Below, in pieces: positions 61,850 through 64,000 of a DNA stretch of 64,000 bases. Within the stretch, counting starts at the first letter, position 1. Each line of letters begins with the position of its first letter. The stretch spans positions 203,635 to 267,634 of the forward strand of contig NZ_MJIL01000095.1 of NCBI RefSeq assembly GCF_001939735.1, read 5' to 3'. The DNA comes from Photobacterium proteolyticum. GTDB taxonomy: Bacteria; Pseudomonadota; Gammaproteobacteria; Enterobacterales; Vibrionaceae. The notes under the pieces were generated by a model that saw only the letters and a list, made by a program, of their open reading frames with translations, had not been told where the DNA came from and made no database searches. A program made the translations under genes and the position numbers.

Positions 61850-63466
61850 ATGGCAATTATTCAGACACATATTCATGCCAATGAACCCCAGTTCAAGCAA
61901 AACAAGCAGAGTATGGCCGAGCTGGTTGACGAGCTTCATAGCCATGTTCACCTCTTGCTTCAAGGTGGTGGCGAGCAGGCTAAAGCCCGGCAGAAAGAAA
62001 AAGGAAAACTTCCGGTGCGGGAACGGATAGATGCGGTACTCGACCCTGGCAGCCCTTTCCTTGAAATCGGACAATTTGCAGCCTGGCAGGTCTATGACGA
62101 AGAAATTCCTTGTGCAGGTGTCGTAGCGGGAATTGGCAGAGTGGAAGGTGTCGAGTGCATGATTATCGGCAATGATCCCACCGTCAAAGGCGGCACCTAT
62201 TACCCACTCACCGTTAAGAAACACCTGCGAGCACAAGAAATTGCCGAACGCTGCCATCTTCCCTGCATTTACCTGGTGGATTCAGGTGGTGCGAACCTGC
62301 CTCATCAGGCTGAAGTTTTTCCCGATCGGGACCACTTTGGCCGGATCTTTTTCAATCAGGCTCGGATGTCTGCCAAGGGGATCCCGCAAATTGCAGTGGT
62401 ACTGGGTTTATGTACTGCAGGTGGAGCCTATGTACCGGCCATGGCCGATGTTTCAATTATCGTTAAAGAGCAAGGCACAATTTTTCTGGCTGGCCCCCCA
62501 CTGGTAAAAGCCGCTACAGGTGAAATTGTCTCTGCCGAAGAACTTGGTGGTGCAGATGTTCACTGCAAAACATCAGGTGTTGCCGATTATTTTGCCCAAA
62601 ATGAGCATCATGCTATTGATCTGACCCGGCAAGCAATAGCAAGCTGTCACATTGAAACTCAACCCAAAGCCGAATGTTCAATTGAAAATCACCCGTTGCC
62701 GCCACGTTACCCTGCCGATGAGCTTTTCGGTATTGTCGGCACGGATCTGAGAAAGCCCATCGACATCAAGGAAGTGATCGCACGCATCGTTGATGACTCT
62801 GCCTTTGATGAGTTCAAAGCCTTATATGGAGACACTCTGGTCTGCGGTTTCGCAACACTCTATGGCCACCCTATAGGCATTGTTGCCAACAACGGGATCT
62901 TGTTTTCAGAATCAGCCCAGAAAGGTGCCCACTTCATCGAACTTTGCGCCAAAAGAAAAATCCCCCTGCTTTTCCTCCAGAATATAACTGGCTTTATGGT
63001 CGGCAAAAAATATGAATCTGAAGGAATAGCCAAACATGGGGCCAAGATGGTGATGGCTGTAGCCTGCGCCGACGTACCCAAATTTACCGTGATCATTGGC
63101 GGCTCTTACGGGGCTGGTAACTACGGCATGTGCGGCAGAGCCTATAACCCAACCATGATGTGGATGTGGCCGAATGCCCGCATATCCGTCATGGGTGGTG
63201 CTCAGGCGGCTGGGGTGATGGCCCAGGTCACTCGCGATATCAAAGAGCGCAAAGGCCAACCTTGGACAGACGAAGAGGAAGCCGCTTTTAAAAAGCCTAT
63301 TCGCGACCAGTATGAAAAAGAAGGCTCCCCGTATTATGCCAGTGCCAGGCTGTGGGATGACGGCATTATCGATCCGAGACAGACAAGGGAGATTGTCGGC
63401 ATTGCCCTTTCAGCGTCATTAAGGGCACCGATTCCAGAAAGCCAATTTGGTATTTTCAGAATGTAA
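61850..63466 (+). CDS. liuB: 3-methylcrotonyl-CoA carboxylase beta subunit
   Basis: LiuB is the carboxyltransferase subunit that turns 3-methylcrotonyl-CoA into 3-methylglutaconyl-CoA, with a biotinylated alpha subunit (liuD) usually encoded a few genes downstream. The 538-residue protein has GKLPVRERIDAVLDPGSPFLEIG, GGAYVPAMADVSIIV, ATGEIVSAEELGGADVHCKTSGV and GGSYGAGNYGMCGRAYNP, classic acyl-CoA carboxyltransferase features. AAGGA lies 9 bases before the ATG. Length fits the family (about 535). Confidence 0.96.
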   Translation: MAIIQTHIHANEPQFKQNKQSMAELVDELHSHVHLLLQGGGEQAKARQKEKGKLPVRERIDAVLDPGSPFLEIGQFAAWQVYDEEIPCAGVVAGIGRVEGVECMIIGNDPTVKGGTYYPLTVKKHLRAQEIAERCHLPCIYLVDSGGANLPHQAEVFPDRDHFGRIFFNQARMSAKGIPQIAVVLGLCTAGGAYVPAMADVSIIVKEQGTIFLAGPPLVKAATGEIVSAEELGGADVHCKTSGVADYFAQNEHHAIDLTRQAIASCHIETQPKAECSIENHPLPPRYPADELFGIVGTDLRKPIDIKEVIARIVDDSAFDEFKALYGDTLVCGFATLYGHPIGIVANNGILFSESAQKGAHFIELCAKRKIPLLFLQNITGFMVGKKYESEGIAKHGAKMVMAVACADVPKFTVIIGGSYGAGNYGMCGRAYNPTMMWMWPNARISVMGGAQAAGVMAQVTRDIKERKGQPWTDEEEAAFKKPIRDQYEKEGSPYYASARLWDDGIIDPRQTREIVGIALSASLRAPIPESQFGIFRM

Positions 63467-63517
63467 GGGTACACATCGCTAAGAATACTTCTGAATAGGG
63501 CTTCAAAGGAGATGAGC

Positions 63518-64000
63518 ATGGGTCAGCCCCCGTATAGAAGCAATTGCCTCAACCACAGTAACAGCTTTAAAGCTGAAAACCTGCACACCGAGCCCGAAGC
63601 TGATGTGTTATGCACAATCGACGAAACCGGGATTGCGACCATTACGCTTAACCGGGTCAACAAACACAATGCGTTTGATAACAATATCATTCGTACCCTA
63701 CTGGATTACCTTTATCAGTTAAAAGCCCACCCTGCACTTAGGGCACTTATCCTAAAAGCCAATGGTAAGCATTTTTCGGCTGGTGCCGATCTTCAATGGA
63801 TGAAATCCATGGTCGATAAGCCTCTTGAAGAAAATCAGGCTGATGCGCTCCAACTAGCCAAGCTGTTGTATGAACTGGACAATTTCCCAGCCCCCAGCCT
63901 TGTCTATGTTCAGGGAAGTGCTTTTGGCGGCGCTTTAGGGCTCATTTGTTGCTGCGATATTGCAATTGCTGACAAGACAGCTCAATTCTGCCTCAGTGAA
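63518..64000 (+). CDS. liuC: Methylglutaconyl-CoA hydratase, 3' part outside window
   Basis: The first 161 codons of a crotonase-family gene cut by the right edge. It begins MGQPPYRSNCLNHSNSFKAE and carries GIATITLNRVNKHNAFDNNII, KHFSAGADLQWMKSM and YVQGSAFGGALGLICCCDIAIA, typical of LiuC (3-methylglutaconyl-CoA hydratase). An ATG at 63512-63514 also exists, but AGGAG (63507-63511) is 6 bases from the ATG at 63518, which is preferred. The position directly after liuB agrees with the liuABC order; liuD and liuE probably follow outside the window. Confidence 0.9.
   Translation, partial: MGQPPYRSNCLNHSNSFKAENLHTEPEADVLCTIDETGIATITLNRVNKHNAFDNNIIRTLLDYLYQLKAHPALRALILKANGKHFSAGADLQWMKSMVDKPLEENQADALQLAKLLYELDNFPAPSLVYVQGSAFGGALGLICCCDIAIADKTAQFCLSE

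Noticed and set aside
1..64000. tRNA, rRNA or CRISPR arrays
   Set aside because: No cloverleaf-like blocks, rRNA-like stretches or regularly spaced repeats were seen by reading; a covariance-model scan would be decisive.

Overview
The window looks like chromosomal DNA of a marine, Vibrionaceae-like gammaproteobacterium (Vibrio, Photobacterium or a close relative). This is inferred from the gene mix: RavA-ViaA, RlmF, NagZ, an LpxR-type lipid A deacylase, a GlyGly-CTERM secreted protease, an AcrAB-like RND pump and leucine/valine breakdown operons, all with uniform base composition and densely packed genes. No rRNA, tRNA, CRISPR array, prophage or transposase gene was seen. The assignment rests on recognising protein families, not on a database search.

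Layout. 1-3.7 kb (minus): a light/DNA-damage operon of DUF523-DUF1722 protein, MerR regulator with a B12-type domain, photolyase and an NTF2-like protein cut by the window edge, preceded by four TGTACA operator-like boxes. 3.8-4.8 kb (minus): rlmF. 5.1-17.1 kb (plus): a complete seven-gene pel operon (pelABCDEFG) for the cationic Pel exopolysaccharide, with an exact 11-bp tandem repeat and a TGAGACA/TGTCTCA inverted repeat in its promoter region. 17.2-19.4 kb: a slipin/NfeD membrane-protease pair. 19.7-20.05 kb: a roughly 307-bp MITE-like element with perfect 21-bp terminal inverted repeats, next to the viaA stop codon. 20.1-23.2 kb: ravA-viaA. 23.8-30.5 kb: mixed single genes (diguanylate cyclase, orphan PstS-like protein, SseA, LpxR-like, a nucleotidyltransferase/FAH-fold pair, trypsin-like protease). 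30.6-34.8 kb: RND pump and adaptor. 35.1-42.7 kb: siroheme-synthase-like protein with an eroded methyltransferase part, DUF1097 protein, nagZ, CSS-EAL phosphodiesterase, a 34-residue membrane protein, a CDF transporter, a TrxC-like thioredoxin with a CSPC active site, and a lipoprotein. 43.1-46.3 kb: a 2-oxoacid dehydrogenase E1-alpha/E1-beta/E2 operon. 46.4-52.1 kb: DEAD-box helicase, small hypotheticals, galE, hydrolase, Nudix, and a 35-residue membrane protein. 52.2-64 kb: divergent mms (valine) and liu (leucine) catabolic operons separated by two LiuR-like operators.

How it fits together. The E1/E2 operon, the mms operon and the liu operon together could take branched-chain 2-oxoacids through acyl-CoA intermediates to central metabolism; E3 is not encoded here. 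PelD keeps an RxxD c-di-GMP-binding motif, and the window also carries one c-di-GMP synthase (GGDEF) and one c-di-GMP phosphodiesterase (EAL), which could feed into Pel control; that link is inference.

The features most worth following up are the TGTACA operator array, the pel promoter repeats, the MITE and its solitary end at the EAL gene stop codon, the two very small membrane-protein genes with their own ribosome-binding sites and terminators, the eroded siroheme synthase, and the unusual active-site motifs in the TrxC-like and E2 proteins. No wholly new multi-gene system could be demonstrated from sequence alone.
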